Source: SIG459 sp045532145 | GTDB lineage: Bacteria > Bacillota > Clostridia > Oscillospirales > Oscillospiraceae | Reading direction: 5' to 3' | Assembly: GCA_045532145.1 (NCBI GenBank) | Contig: JAZSFJ010000099.1 | Span: 1-11,293, forward strand | Length of the DNA: 11,293 nucleotides | Part shown: positions 5,513-11,293 of the stretch, piece after piece | Position numbering within the stretch: position 1 is the stretch's first letter | Layout: each line of letters starts with the position of its first letter | Made by a program: the position numbers and the translations under genes | The notes under the pieces: generated by a model | Database searches by the model: none | The model's input: only the letters and a program-made list of their open reading frames with translations | What the model was told of the DNA's origin: nothing

Positions 5513-6856
5513 ATGAAAAACGAGTATCTGAAAAGAGTTATTGCCGAGGTTGAGGCCCGCAACGAGGGCGAGAGCGAGTTTTTCCAGACCATTCATGAGG
5601 TTCTGGAGAGCCTTGAGCCTGTGGTGGAGCAGCACCCCGAATATGAGAAGCTGGGTCTTATTGAGCGCCTCACCGAGCCCGAGCGCATGATAAAGTTCCG
5701 CGTTCCCTGGACCGACGACCAGGGCAATGTCCACGTAAACCGCGGTTTCCGCGTTCAGTTCAACTCTGCCATCGGCCCCTACAAGGGCGGTCTGCGCTTC
5801 CACCCCAGCGTAAAGGAAGGCACCATCAAGTTCCTTGGCTTTGAGCAGATTTTCAAAAACTCCCTCACCGGCCTGCCCATCGGCGGCGGCAAGGGCGGCT
5901 CTGACTTTGATCCCAAGGGCAAATCTGATGCCGAGGTCATGCGCTTCTGCCAGAGCTATATGACCGAGCTTTACAAGTATGTTGGTCAGGATGTGGACGT
6001 TCCCGCAGGCGATATCGGCGTTGGCGCCCGCGAAGTCGGCTATCTCTTCGGCCAGTTCAAGCGCATCACCGGCGCCTACGAGGGCGGCGTTATCACCGGC
6101 AAGGGCATCCCCTACGGCGGCTCCCTGGCCCGCACCGAGGCAACCGGCTTCGGCGTATGCTACTTCACCGACGCTATGCTTCGTGATAACGGCAAGAGCT
6201 TTGAGGGCAAGACCGTTGTCATCTCCGGCAGCGGCAATGTTGCCACCTATGCCTGCGTGAAGGCCACCGAGCTTGGCGGCAAGGTTGTTGCTCTCAGCGA
6301 CTCTAACGGCTACATCCATGACCCCGACGGCATCGACATCGAGGCCATCAAGGAGATAAAGCAGGGCCGCCGCGCCCGCATCAAGGAATACATCGCAGAC
6401 CATCCCAATGCCAGCTACACCGAGGGCTGCAAGGGCATCTGGACCATCCCCTGCGACATCGCCATTCCCTGCGCCACCCAGAACGAGCTGGACCTCGAGT
6501 CTGCCAAGGCTCTTGTGGCTAACGGCTGCTTCGCCGTCAGCGAGGGCGCAAATATGCCCTGCACCAACGAGGCTGTAAGCTATCTGCAGTCTAGCGGCCT
6601 CCTCTTCGCCCCCGCCAAGGCTGCCAACGCCGGCGGCGTTGCCACCTCCGCTCTGGAGATGAGCCAGAACTCTATGCGCTACAGCTGGAGCTTCGAGGAA
6701 GTGGACGCAAAGCTCAAGGGCATCATGGAGAACATTTATAAGAATGCCTCCTCCGCCGCAAAAGAATACGGCATGGAGGGCAATCTGGTTGCCGGCGCCA
6801 ACATCGCAGGCTTCCTGAAGGTTGCAAACGCCATGATCGCACAGGGCATAGTTTAA
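5513..6856 (+). CDS. gdhA: NADP-type glutamate dehydrogenase (EC 1.4.1.4)
   Basis: This 447-residue hexameric-type enzyme reductively aminates 2-oxoglutarate with ammonium to give glutamate. The substrate domain has GPYKGGLRFHPSV (88-100, Lys91), PIGGGKGGSDFDPKG (122-136, Lys127) and VPAGDIGVGAREVGY (163-177, Asp167). The Rossmann domain has VVISGSGNVATYA (235-247) and ends its second strand in LSDSNG (261-266). An SDS at that position is typical of NADP-preferring bacterial GDH, so the assignment to NADP is by family resemblance. The C-terminus ANIAGFLKVANAMIAQGIV fits. Start has AAAGGAG nine bases upstream. It is monocistronic, with its own consensus promoter, a dyad in the leader and a strong terminator. 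Confidence 0.97.
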   Translation: MKNEYLKRVIAEVEARNEGESEFFQTIHEVLESLEPVVEQHPEYEKLGLIERLTEPERMIKFRVPWTDDQGNVHVNRGFRVQFNSAIGPYKGGLRFHPSVKEGTIKFLGFEQIFKNSLTGLPIGGGKGGSDFDPKGKSDAEVMRFCQSYMTELYKYVGQDVDVPAGDIGVGAREVGYLFGQFKRITGAYEGGVITGKGIPYGGSLARTEATGFGVCYFTDAMLRDNGKSFEGKTVVISGSGNVATYACVKATELGGKVVALSDSNGYIHDPDGIDIEAIKEIKQGRRARIKEYIADHPNASYTEGCKGIWTIPCDIAIPCATQNELDLESAKALVANGCFAVSEGANMPCTNEAVSYLQSSGLLFAPAKAANAGGVATSALEMSQNSMRYSWSFEEVDAKLKGIMENIYKNASSAAKEYGMEGNLVAGANIAGFLKVANAMIAQGIV

Positions 6857-6870
6857 ATTCAAAAAAACTG

Positions 6871-6903
6871 AAAAAACTCCCGACCGAGGTCGGGAGTTTT
6901 TTT
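6871..6903. terminator. Bidirectional terminator between gdhA and pta
   Basis: CTCCCGAC (6877-6884) pairs with GTCGGGAG (6889-6896) around loop CGAG, extended by AAAAAA/TTTTTT to 14 bp. T-runs follow on both strands, so it can end both convergent transcripts. Confidence 0.93.
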
Positions 6904-6917
6904 AATATAGAATCAGC

Positions 6918-7889
6918 TTATGCCAGAGCGCAGGTGATGATGGCCATCTTGTAGACCTCGTCGGCTACGCAGCCGCGGCTGAGGTCGTTGATGGGAGCGT
7001 TGAGGCCCAGAAGGATGGGGCCGTAGGCTGCGAAGCCGCCCAGACGCTGAGCGATCTTGTAGCCGATGTTGCCGGCGGTGACGTCGGGGAAGATGAAGGT
7101 GTTGGCCTGACCTGCAACAGGAGAGCCGGGGAACTTCAGCTGGCCGACCTCGGGAGCAACAGCAGCGTCAAACTGCATTTCGCCGTCCACGGGAACGTCC
7201 ATAACTTCCTTGGCCTTCATGACAGCGTTCTGAACCTTGGTGACCTCGTCGTCCTTGGCAGAGCCCTTGGTGGAGAAGCTCAGGAAAGCAACCTTGGGGT
7301 CGATGCCGAAGGTCTTGGCGCACTCGGCGGTCTCCTTGGCGATCTCAACCAGGTTATCATCGGTGGGGTGAATATTGATGGCGCAGTCGCCCATAGCCAG
7401 CAGCTCCTGAGTGCCGTCAGCCTTGTCGCGGGCCATGATGAAGCAGGAGGAAACGATGGAGTTGCCGGGCTTGGTCTTGATGAGCTGCAGAGCGGGACGA
7501 ACGGTGTCGGCGGTGGAGTAGGTAGCGCCGCCCAGAAGAGCGTCAGCAACGCCCATCTTTACCAGCATGGTGCCGAAGTAGTTGCCCTTCATCAGGTTCT
7601 TGCGGCAGTCCTCGGGGCTCATCTTGCCCTTGCGGAGCTCTACCATCTTCTCAACCATGGCGTCCATGCCCTCATAGGTCTCGGGATCGAGAATGGTTGC
7701 GCCCTCGATGTTGTAGCCGTCCTTGGCAGCAGCTGCCTTGACTTCCTCAACATTGCCGACGAGAACAACGCCGATGAGACCGTCAGCCAGAAGACGCTCG
7801 GTGGCGTTCAGGATGCGGTGGTCGCTGCCTTCGGTGAAAACGATGGTCTTGGGGTTTTCCTTGAGCATTGCGTTAAGCTTAGCAAACAT
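6918..7889 (-). CDS. pta: Phosphate acetyltransferase
   Basis: This 323-residue single-domain Pta (the usual length for the short class) interconverts acetyl-CoA and acetyl phosphate, normally feeding acetate kinase to make ATP. Family motifs are FTEGSDHRIL near the start, MKGNYFGTMLVKMGVADALLGG, INIHPTDDNLVEIAKETA, and a strongly conserved C-terminus with VAGQANTFIFPD, AGNIGYKIAQRLGG and GPILLGLNAPINDLSRGC. I choose the ATG at 7889-7887 because GGAGG sits eight bases upstream; the in-frame TTG at 7904 overlaps that ribosome-binding site and is unlikely. ackA is not adjacent within this window. The gene is monocistronic, converges on gdhA and shares its terminator. Confidence 0.96.
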   Translation of the reverse strand: MFAKLNAMLKENPKTIVFTEGSDHRILNATERLLADGLIGVVLVGNVEEVKAAAAKDGYNIEGATILDPETYEGMDAMVEKMVELRKGKMSPEDCRKNLMKGNYFGTMLVKMGVADALLGGATYSTADTVRPALQLIKTKPGNSIVSSCFIMARDKADGTQELLAMGDCAINIHPTDDNLVEIAKETAECAKTFGIDPKVAFLSFSTKGSAKDDEVTKVQNAVMKAKEVMDVPVDGEMQFDAAVAPEVGQLKFPGSPVAGQANTFIFPDVTAGNIGYKIAQRLGGFAAYGPILLGLNAPINDLSRGCVADEVYKMAIITCALA

Positions 7890-7941
7890 TTTGTTATCCT
7901 CCAATTAAAGTAGATTCAAAAATTAAATATCTGACAAATTT

Positions 7942-7969
7942 ACTTTAGCACTTTTGGGCGAAATGTCAA
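7942..7969 (-). promoter_or_regulatory. pta promoter
   Basis: On the minus strand, perfect TTGACA (7969-7964) lies 16 bases from TAAAGT (7947-7942). The preceding TGC makes an extended -10 element. The leader is about 45-50 nt. Confidence 0.75.
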
Positions 7970-8010
7970 GATTAGGGATGGAATATTTAAACAAATTCAA
8001 AATATCGGTT

Positions 8011-8160
8011 CACACCCGGCGGCGCGATGAGGGCATCGCGCCCTACGGAGCTTCCGGGCTAAAAAAAAGACCTGCCGCAGCCGCCGGGGGCGCAGGCGAC
8101 CACAGGTCGCCCCTACGATGAAAATCTATACCCGTAGGGGCGCTTCAGGTCGCGCCCGCA
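8011..8160. repeat. GC-rich palindromic repeat cluster (three units)
   Basis: Unit A is GGCGCGATG-AGGG-CATCGCGCC followed by CTACGG (8021-8048). Unit B is GGCGACC-ACA-GGTCGCC followed by CCTACG (8095-8117). Unit C, reversed, is CGTAGG followed by GGCGC...GCGCC (8133-8157). CCCCTACG (8110-8117) and CGTAGGGG (8133-8140) are exact complements, so B and C can pair. Unit A read forward resembles unit C read on the other strand, suggesting an element with inverted ends. It lies between the divergent pta promoter and the convergent end of the ferredoxin gene, and no reading frame in it looks real. Confidence 0.7.
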
Positions 8161-8174
8161 TGATCCCACGCAAT

Positions 8175-8205
8175 AAAAAAGGACCGGCACAAAATGTGTC
8201 GGTCC
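8175..8205 (-). terminator. Ferredoxin gene terminator
   Basis: GGACCGGCACA (8181-8191) pairs with TGTGTCGGTCC (8195-8205), 11 bp with one wobble pair. On the minus strand the hairpin is followed by TTTTTT (8180-8175). It starts about 20 bases beyond the ferredoxin stop. Confidence 0.92.
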
Positions 8206-8226
8206 TGATTTTGAGCAAATATGTAA

Positions 8227-8400
8227 TTACTCAGCAGCAATGCAGCCCATGGGGCAGGTGTCAGCGCAAGCGCCGCAGTCCATGCACTTGTTCTCGTCGA
8301 TGGAGTAACGGCCGAGATCGTCGTTCATTGCAATAGCCTCAGCAGGGCAGGAATCGCTGCAAGCGCCGCAAGCGATGCAGCTCTCGTTGATAACATACAT
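8227..8400 (-). CDS. 2[4Fe-4S] ferredoxin, 57 residues
   Basis: The protein starts MYVINESCIACGACSDSCP and ends in CPMGCIAAE. It has two cluster-binding motifs, C-x2-C-x2-C-x3-C-P at residues 8-19 (Cys8, 11, 14, 18) and C-x2-C-x2-C-x3-C-P at 39-50 (Cys39, 42, 45, 49), separated by a short acidic stretch. This is the small acidic clostridial ferredoxin that carries low-potential electrons between oxidoreductases such as pyruvate:ferredoxin oxidoreductase and hydrogenase; the specific partner here is unknown. The start has AAGGAGG (8416-8410) nine bases upstream. It is monocistronic with its own promoter and terminator. Both motifs are complete, so the protein is expected to be functional. Confidence 0.96.
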   Translation of the reverse strand: MYVINESCIACGACSDSCPAEAIAMNDDLGRYSIDENKCMDCGACADTCPMGCIAAE

Positions 8401-8433
8401 TGGATTTGTCCTCCTTGATTGATTTGTACAATC

Positions 8434-8461
8434 ATAATAACATATTATCTGCGTTTGTCAA
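8434..8461 (-). promoter_or_regulatory. Ferredoxin promoter
   Basis: On the minus strand, perfect TTGACA (8461-8456) lies 16 bases from TATTAT (8439-8434), with TGT making an extended -10 element. The palindrome TTGTACAA (8424-8431) overlaps the expected start site. Confidence 0.8.
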
Positions 8462-8558
8462 ATTCAATTTACGCTATTTTTGTAAAAATTTTATCCGGGG
8501 TCGAAAAACGTAGAAAACAGGCGAAAAAGGGAGTTAGCGGGGGCTAATCTAAAACGAA

Positions 8559-8593
8559 TTTTGCCGCTTTTTTGCCATTTTTCCTAATTTTTT
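8559..8593. promoter_or_regulatory. Phased T-tracts upstream of the ctsR operator
   Basis: T-tracts at 8559-8562, 8568-8573, 8578-8582 and 8588-8593 have centres about 10 bases apart, one helical turn. Three are followed by GCC, making an imperfect tandem of about 10 bp. Such phasing usually bends DNA. I see no gene between 8462 and 8600. Confidence 0.5.
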
Positions 8594-8600
8594 GCCCATT

Positions 8601-8683
8601 GGTCAAAAAAGGTCAAAAATATCTCTTGACAAATTGACCTTTGCTGACTATTATAAAGATGACAAAAGTCAAGAAAGGTCAAA
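8601..8683 (+). promoter_or_regulatory. Three CtsR operator boxes
   Basis: Box 1, GGTCAAA-AAA-GGTCAAA (8601-8617), is a perfect match to the known CtsR heptad direct repeat. Box 2 (8649-8633, minus strand), AGTCAGC-AAA-GGTCAAT, has a few mismatches. Box 3, AGTCAAG-AAA-GGTCAAA (8667-8683), has one or two. They sit just before the -35 box, inside the -35/-10 spacer and just after the start site. Centres are 32 and 34 bases apart, about three helical turns. Confidence 0.88.
8626..8654 (+). promoter_or_regulatory. ctsR operon promoter
   Basis: Perfect TTGACA (8626-8631) and TATTAT (8649-8654) are 17 bases apart, with a start near 8661. The promoter is interleaved with the CtsR boxes, as expected for an autoregulated heat-shock operon. 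Confidence 0.88.
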
Positions 8684-8708
8684 GACCAAAACTCATGAGG
8701 TGAACGCT

Positions 8709-9167
8709 ATGGCAACCAGCGATTTGATAGCAAGATTCATAATGGACTCCATAGAGGAGAGCGAGCGGGGCTTTGCAGAGCTGCAGCGCAGCGCCCTTGC
8801 GGAAATGTTCTCCTGCGTGCCCAGCCAGATAAACTATGTTATCTCCACCCGCTTCTCCCCGGAGCACGGTTATGTGGTGGAGAGTCGCAGAGGCGGCGGC
8901 GGATACATCCGCATAAGCCGGGTCCAGAGCTCACCCGCCGACAAGGTCATGGCAGCCGTGAAGGCTGTGGGCGAGAGCCTTGATATGCCCACCGCGGCGG
9001 CCTATGTTTCAGATTTCTACCGTTCGGGCATAATTGACAGGCGCTGCGCCAGACTCATTCTCACCTCCATCAGCGACAAGGCCCTGCGAAGCATCGCCCC
9101 CGAAAGCCGCGACCGTGTAAGAAGCGGGATTTTCAAGCACATGCTTGTGTGTTTGCTCAATGAGTGA
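8709..9167 (+). CDS. ctsR: Class III heat-shock repressor CtsR
   Basis: This 152-residue repressor of protein-quality-control genes (clp genes and its own operon) matches the family length of about 150. The N-terminal winged helix-turn-helix includes ALAEMFSCVPSQINYVISTRF (29-49). The wing SRRGGGGYIRI (59-69) contains the tetraglycine loop known in other Firmicutes to act as an intrinsic heat sensor and DNA contact, with the adjacent arginines that McsB can phosphorylate. The C-terminal helical domain (about 75-152) mediates dimerisation. The chosen ATG has GAGGTGA (8697-8703) five bases upstream; an in-frame TTG at 8592 would extend through the promoter and operators and is rejected. Three CtsR boxes at the promoter indicate autorepression. 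A repeat copy separates it from mcsA. Confidence 0.97.
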   Translation: MATSDLIARFIMDSIEESERGFAELQRSALAEMFSCVPSQINYVISTRFSPEHGYVVESRRGGGGYIRISRVQSSPADKVMAAVKAVGESLDMPTAAAYVSDFYRSGIIDRRCARLILTSISDKALRSIAPESRDRVRSGIFKHMLVCLLNE

Positions 9168-9196
9168 GGCGGCCATGCTACAAGCCCAAAATCATT

Positions 9197-9345
9197 TACC
9201 TCCCTCTGACGAGGGAGGTGGCCCGCAAGGGCCGGAGGGAGAGAATTGAGGCAGCGGCGTCTTCTGAAACATTGATATATCGTCGCACCGCGGCAATCTC
9301 TCCCTCAGTCGCCCAGAGGCGACAGCTCCCTCGTCAGAGGGAGCC
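9197..9345 (+). repeat. Folded intergenic repeat, copy 3, between ctsR and mcsA
   Basis: The arms match copy 2 (9198-9219 and 9324-9344). Hairpin 1 is GGCCC-GCAA-GGGCC (9220-9233), the central stem GAGGGAGAG/CTCTCCCTC (9235-9243 with 9298-9306), and hairpin 2 GTCGCC-CAGA-GGCGAC (9308-9323). Hairpin 2 replaces AG/CT of the other copies by GC/GC with pairing kept. It starts 29 bases after the ctsR stop and has no T-run, so transcription into mcsA is probably not blocked. Confidence 0.9.
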
Positions 9346-9381
9346 ATACAATGTATATTTTATTGAAAGGTTGTGTTAAAT

Positions 9382-9837
9382 ATGAAGTGCGAAAAGTGCA
9401 ACGAGAGAGAAGCAACATTTTTCTATTCCTCCAACTATAACGGCAGCAAGAGCGAGAGACATCTCTGCGCGGACTGTGCCCGGGAAGAGGGCTTCGGAGA
9501 GATGCTCAGCCCCGGCGCCATGTTTGACAGCGCCTTTGACAGTATGTTTTCCGATTTCTTCGCCCCTATGAAAAGTTTTCTTTCTGCCCCCTCTTTCGAG
9601 CCCTTCGGCGGTTTTGCCCGTAGTATAATGGCTCCGTCTCTGCCCAGACTACGTATAGTCCTGGATGATGGGCAGCCCAGCCGCCCCCAGGCAAAGCCCG
9701 CTATAGAGGTGGACGAGAGCGTCCGCCGTGAGCGCGAGCGGGAGGCACTCAAGGCCCAGCTTGAGGAGGCCGTGAAGGCCGAGGACTTTGAGAAGGCCAT
9801 AGAGCTTCGGGATAAACTGAGAGAAATGGACAAATGA
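9382..9837 (+). CDS. mcsA: McsA-like protein with one CxxC pair module and a UVR domain
   Basis: This 151-residue protein begins MKCEKCNEREATFFY and has a second CxxC in HLCADCARE, giving one four-cysteine zinc site (Cys3, 6, 29, 32). Residues 40-110 are Phe-, Ser- and Pro-rich, low complexity and without cysteine. The end (about 115-151), with LEEAVKAEDFEKAIELRDKL, is a UVR domain, known to bind Clp or UvrBC partners. Classical McsA has a second pair of CxxC motifs before the UVR domain; these are absent here. In Bacillus McsA activates the arginine kinase McsB and helps control CtsR. Start ATG 9382 has AAAGG (9366-9370) 11 bases upstream; GTG 9373 is too close to it. Position between ctsR and clpC supports the name, but its role without adjacent mcsB is uncertain. 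Confidence 0.85.
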   Translation: MKCEKCNEREATFFYSSNYNGSKSERHLCADCAREEGFGEMLSPGAMFDSAFDSMFSDFFAPMKSFLSAPSFEPFGGFARSIMAPSLPRLRIVLDDGQPSRPQAKPAIEVDESVRREREREALKAQLEEAVKAEDFEKAIELRDKLREMDK

Positions 9838-9856
9838 TATTGAATTATGTATGAGC

Positions 9857-10006
9857 TACCTCCCTCTGACGAGGGAGGTGGTACGAAGTGCCGGAGGGAG
9901 AGAACATGAGGCAGTGGCGTCTACCAAAATATTGATAGACAAACGCAGTGCGTCAGTCTCTCCCTCAGTCAGCTAAAGCTGACAGCCCCCTCATCAGAGG
10001 GGGCTA
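9857..10006 (+). repeat. Folded intergenic repeat, copy 4, between mcsA and clpC
   Basis: Left arm is as in copies 2 and 3 (9858-9879). The right arm is GCCCCCTC-ATCA-GAGGGGGC (9985-10004), in which both sides of its own hairpin have changed together. Hairpin 1 is GGTAC-GAA-GTGCC (9880-9892), central stem GAGGGAGAG/CTCTCCCTC (9894-9902 with 9958-9966), and hairpin 2 GTCAGC-TAAA-GCTGAC (9968-9983). TA lies at both ends (9857-9858, 10005-10006). It begins 19 bases after mcsA, where mcsB normally follows. Confidence 0.9.
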
Positions 10007-10049
10007 TGTAATGTATTTGTGTATTTGATTGTTAAAGGAGTTGATACCT

Positions 10050-11293
10050 ATAAATAATGCCGACAGATTCACCGAGCGGGCAAAGTCCGCCATAGAAAAG
10101 GCTCAGGCAGCAGCCGAGGAGCTGGGCCACAGCTATGTGGGCAGCGAGCATCTGCTGCTGGGCCTCATCCGGGAAGGTGCAGGTCAGGGAGCCCGGGTGC
10201 TCCGCCTGAACGGCCTCACCGATGCTCTCGTCACCGGTCTTGTGGAGAAATACGTGGGCCGGGGGGACGCGGGAAGCTCCGTTCAGGGCCTCAGCCCCCG
10301 GGCCAAGAGAATAATAGAGCTGGCCATTGGAGACGCAGGGAGACTGGGCCACAACTTTGTGGGCACCGAGCACCTGCTCATGGGCCTTTTGCGGGAGCCC
10401 GACAGCGCCGCCGCCAGAATAATCACAGGCACGGGCTGCGACCTCAATAAGCTCTACACCGACGTGGTCAGCTCCTTCGGCCCCCGGGAGGGCCAGAGAG
10501 CCGCAGCCGGCCGCAGCACTCCTCCCCCTTCCCGCAAAGGAGACACCAAGACTCTGGACCAGTATTCCCGTGACCTCACCGAGTGGGCCCGGCTGAGCCG
10601 CCTTGACCCGGTAATAGGCCGGGACAGGGAGATACACAGGGTTTTGCAGATACTCTCCCGCCGCAGCAAGAATAACCCGGTGCTCATCGGCGAGCCCGGT
10701 GTGGGCAAAACCGCCGTGGCAGAGGCTCTGGCGCAGCGGGTGGCTCTGGGTGACGTGCCCGAGGACCTGAGAAACAAGCGCGTGGTTAGCCTTGACCTGA
10801 CCGCCATGCTGGCAGGCACAAAGTATCGGGGCGACTTTGAGGACAGGATAAAGAATGTCCTCTCCGAGGTGAAAAAGGCCGGAGACATCATCCTCTTCGT
10901 GGACGAGCTCCACACCATCATGGGCGCGGGAGCTGCCGAAGGGGCCATAGACGCCGCCAACATCCTCAAGCCCGCCCTGAGCCGGGGCGAGGTGCAGATG
11001 ATAGGCGCCACCACCCTTGACGAATACCGCAAGCACATCGAAAAGGACGCCGCTCTGGAGCGCAGCTTCCAGCCCGTCATGGTGAACGAGCCCTCAGCGG
11101 AGGAGAGTCTGGATATTCTCCGGGGCCTGCGGGACAAGTACGAGGCCCATCACAAGCTGAGCATTTCCGAGGACGCCAACGAGGCCGCCGTGAGGCTCTC
11201 CGCCCGCTATATCCCCGACCGCTACCTCCCCGACAAGGCCATCGACCTTATTGACGAGGCCTGCTCCGCCGTGAGGATGGAAAAAGGCACTCC
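10050..11293 (+). CDS. clpC: ClpC-type AAA+ unfoldase, partial (C-terminus off window), non-standard start
   Basis: About 414 of the usual 810 or so residues are present. Two N-terminal Clp repeats begin DRFTERAKSAIEKAQ, with GSEHLLLGLIREG and GTEHLLMGLLREP. A linker (about 146-175) precedes the first AAA+ domain: LDPVIGRDREIHRVLQIL, Walker A GEPGVGKT (214-221) and Walker B ILFVDELHTI (about 281-290). The reading frame is open at the window edge. ClpC unfolds proteins for ClpP, using adaptors such as McsB or MecA. No ATG exists in frame: the candidates are AUA at 10050, ideally spaced nine bases after AAAGGAG (10034-10040), UUG at 10041, touching that site, and UUG at 10029 without one. A nearby ATG (10057) is out of frame and soon stops. 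Residues aligning with other ClpC proteins begin just after the AUA, so I use it tentatively. Confidence 0.93.
   Translation, partial: MNNADRFTERAKSAIEKAQAAAEELGHSYVGSEHLLLGLIREGAGQGARVLRLNGLTDALVTGLVEKYVGRGDAGSSVQGLSPRAKRIIELAIGDAGRLGHNFVGTEHLLMGLLREPDSAAARIITGTGCDLNKLYTDVVSSFGPREGQRAAAGRSTPPPSRKGDTKTLDQYSRDLTEWARLSRLDPVIGRDREIHRVLQILSRRSKNNPVLIGEPGVGKTAVAEALAQRVALGDVPEDLRNKRVVSLDLTAMLAGTKYRGDFEDRIKNVLSEVKKAGDIILFVDELHTIMGAGAAEGAIDAANILKPALSRGEVQMIGATTLDEYRKHIEKDAALERSFQPVMVNEPSAEESLDILRGLRDKYEAHHKLSISEDANEAAVRLSARYIPDRYLPDKAIDLIDEACSAVRMEKGT

Noticed and set aside
5477..6862. 461-codon open frame antisense to gdhA.
   Set aside because: A shadow of the strongly biased gdhA codons. The sense protein is an unmistakable glutamate dehydrogenase, and the antisense translation resembles no family.
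7890..7904. TTG start for pta at 7904.
   Set aside because: The codons GAG GAT are part of the ribosome-binding site for the ATG at 7889.
7368..7913. 181-codon open frame antisense to pta.
   Set aside because: Shadow frame of conserved pta coding sequence without start signals.
8118..8336. 72-codon open frame across the repeat cluster and ferredoxin terminator.
   Set aside because: It crosses a repeat, a terminator and the antisense of the ferredoxin gene, and has no domain.
8592..8708. N-terminal extension of CtsR.
   Set aside because: It would translate the -35 and -10 boxes and two CtsR operators; ATG 8709 has a proper ribosome-binding site and the family-typical N-terminus.
10032..11036. 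334-codon open frame antisense to clpC (and 10454-11137 in another frame).
   Set aside because: Both lie opposite conserved ClpC N-domain and AAA+ sequence and look like composition artefacts.

Overview
The window looks like chromosomal DNA from an anaerobic, moderately GC-rich member of the Clostridia (Bacillota), probably an Oscillospiraceae/Ruminococcaceae-type gut bacterium. Supporting signs are consensus AGGAGG ribosome-binding sites, TTGACA/TATAAT promoters, a CtsR-controlled ctsR-mcsA-clpC heat-shock operon, a clostridial 2[4Fe-4S] ferredoxin, a Pta and an NADP-type glutamate dehydrogenase. The lineage is inferred from gene content and repeat style, not from a search. I see no rRNA, tRNA, CRISPR array, phage or transposase gene.

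Layout from left to right. (1) 1-264 (-): start of rpsF with a structured leader and strong promoter. (2) 376-662: a gene-free divergent region holding an elaborate nested palindrome array (452-660), four ATATCGC heptads followed by four inverted GCGATAT heptads, separated mostly by small hairpins. (3) 729-2845 (+): a small XRE-type regulator translationally coupled to lepA, then a terminator. (4) 3158-5256 (+): apgM (glycolysis) overlapping ispE (isoprenoid precursors). (5) 5513-6856 (+): gdhA with its own promoter, ending at a bidirectional terminator shared with convergent pta (6918-7889, -). (6) 8011-8160: a GC-rich palindromic repeat cluster. (7) 8227-8400 (-): a 57-residue ferredoxin. 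(8) 8601-11293 (+): ctsR, a reduced mcsA and the first part of clpC behind a promoter carrying three CtsR boxes.

Four copies of one 140-150 bp folded repeat (2891-3030, 5258-5404, 9197-9345, 9857-10006) lie just after + strand genes, all in the same orientation; two of them fill the gaps of the ctsR-mcsA-clpC operon. Paired bases change together between copies, so the fold itself appears conserved.

The genes are mainly core metabolism and housekeeping: translation (S6, LepA), lower glycolysis (ApgM), MEP pathway (IspE), ammonium assimilation (GdhA), acetyl-CoA/acetyl-phosphate conversion (Pta), electron transfer (ferredoxin) and protein quality control (CtsR/McsA/ClpC). The most notable features are non-coding or concern the heat-shock operon: the heptad/hairpin array next to the XRE gene, the covarying repeat family, a bistable rpsF leader, the lack of mcsB from its usual place with a shortened McsA, and an apparent AUA (or badly placed UUG) start for clpC.
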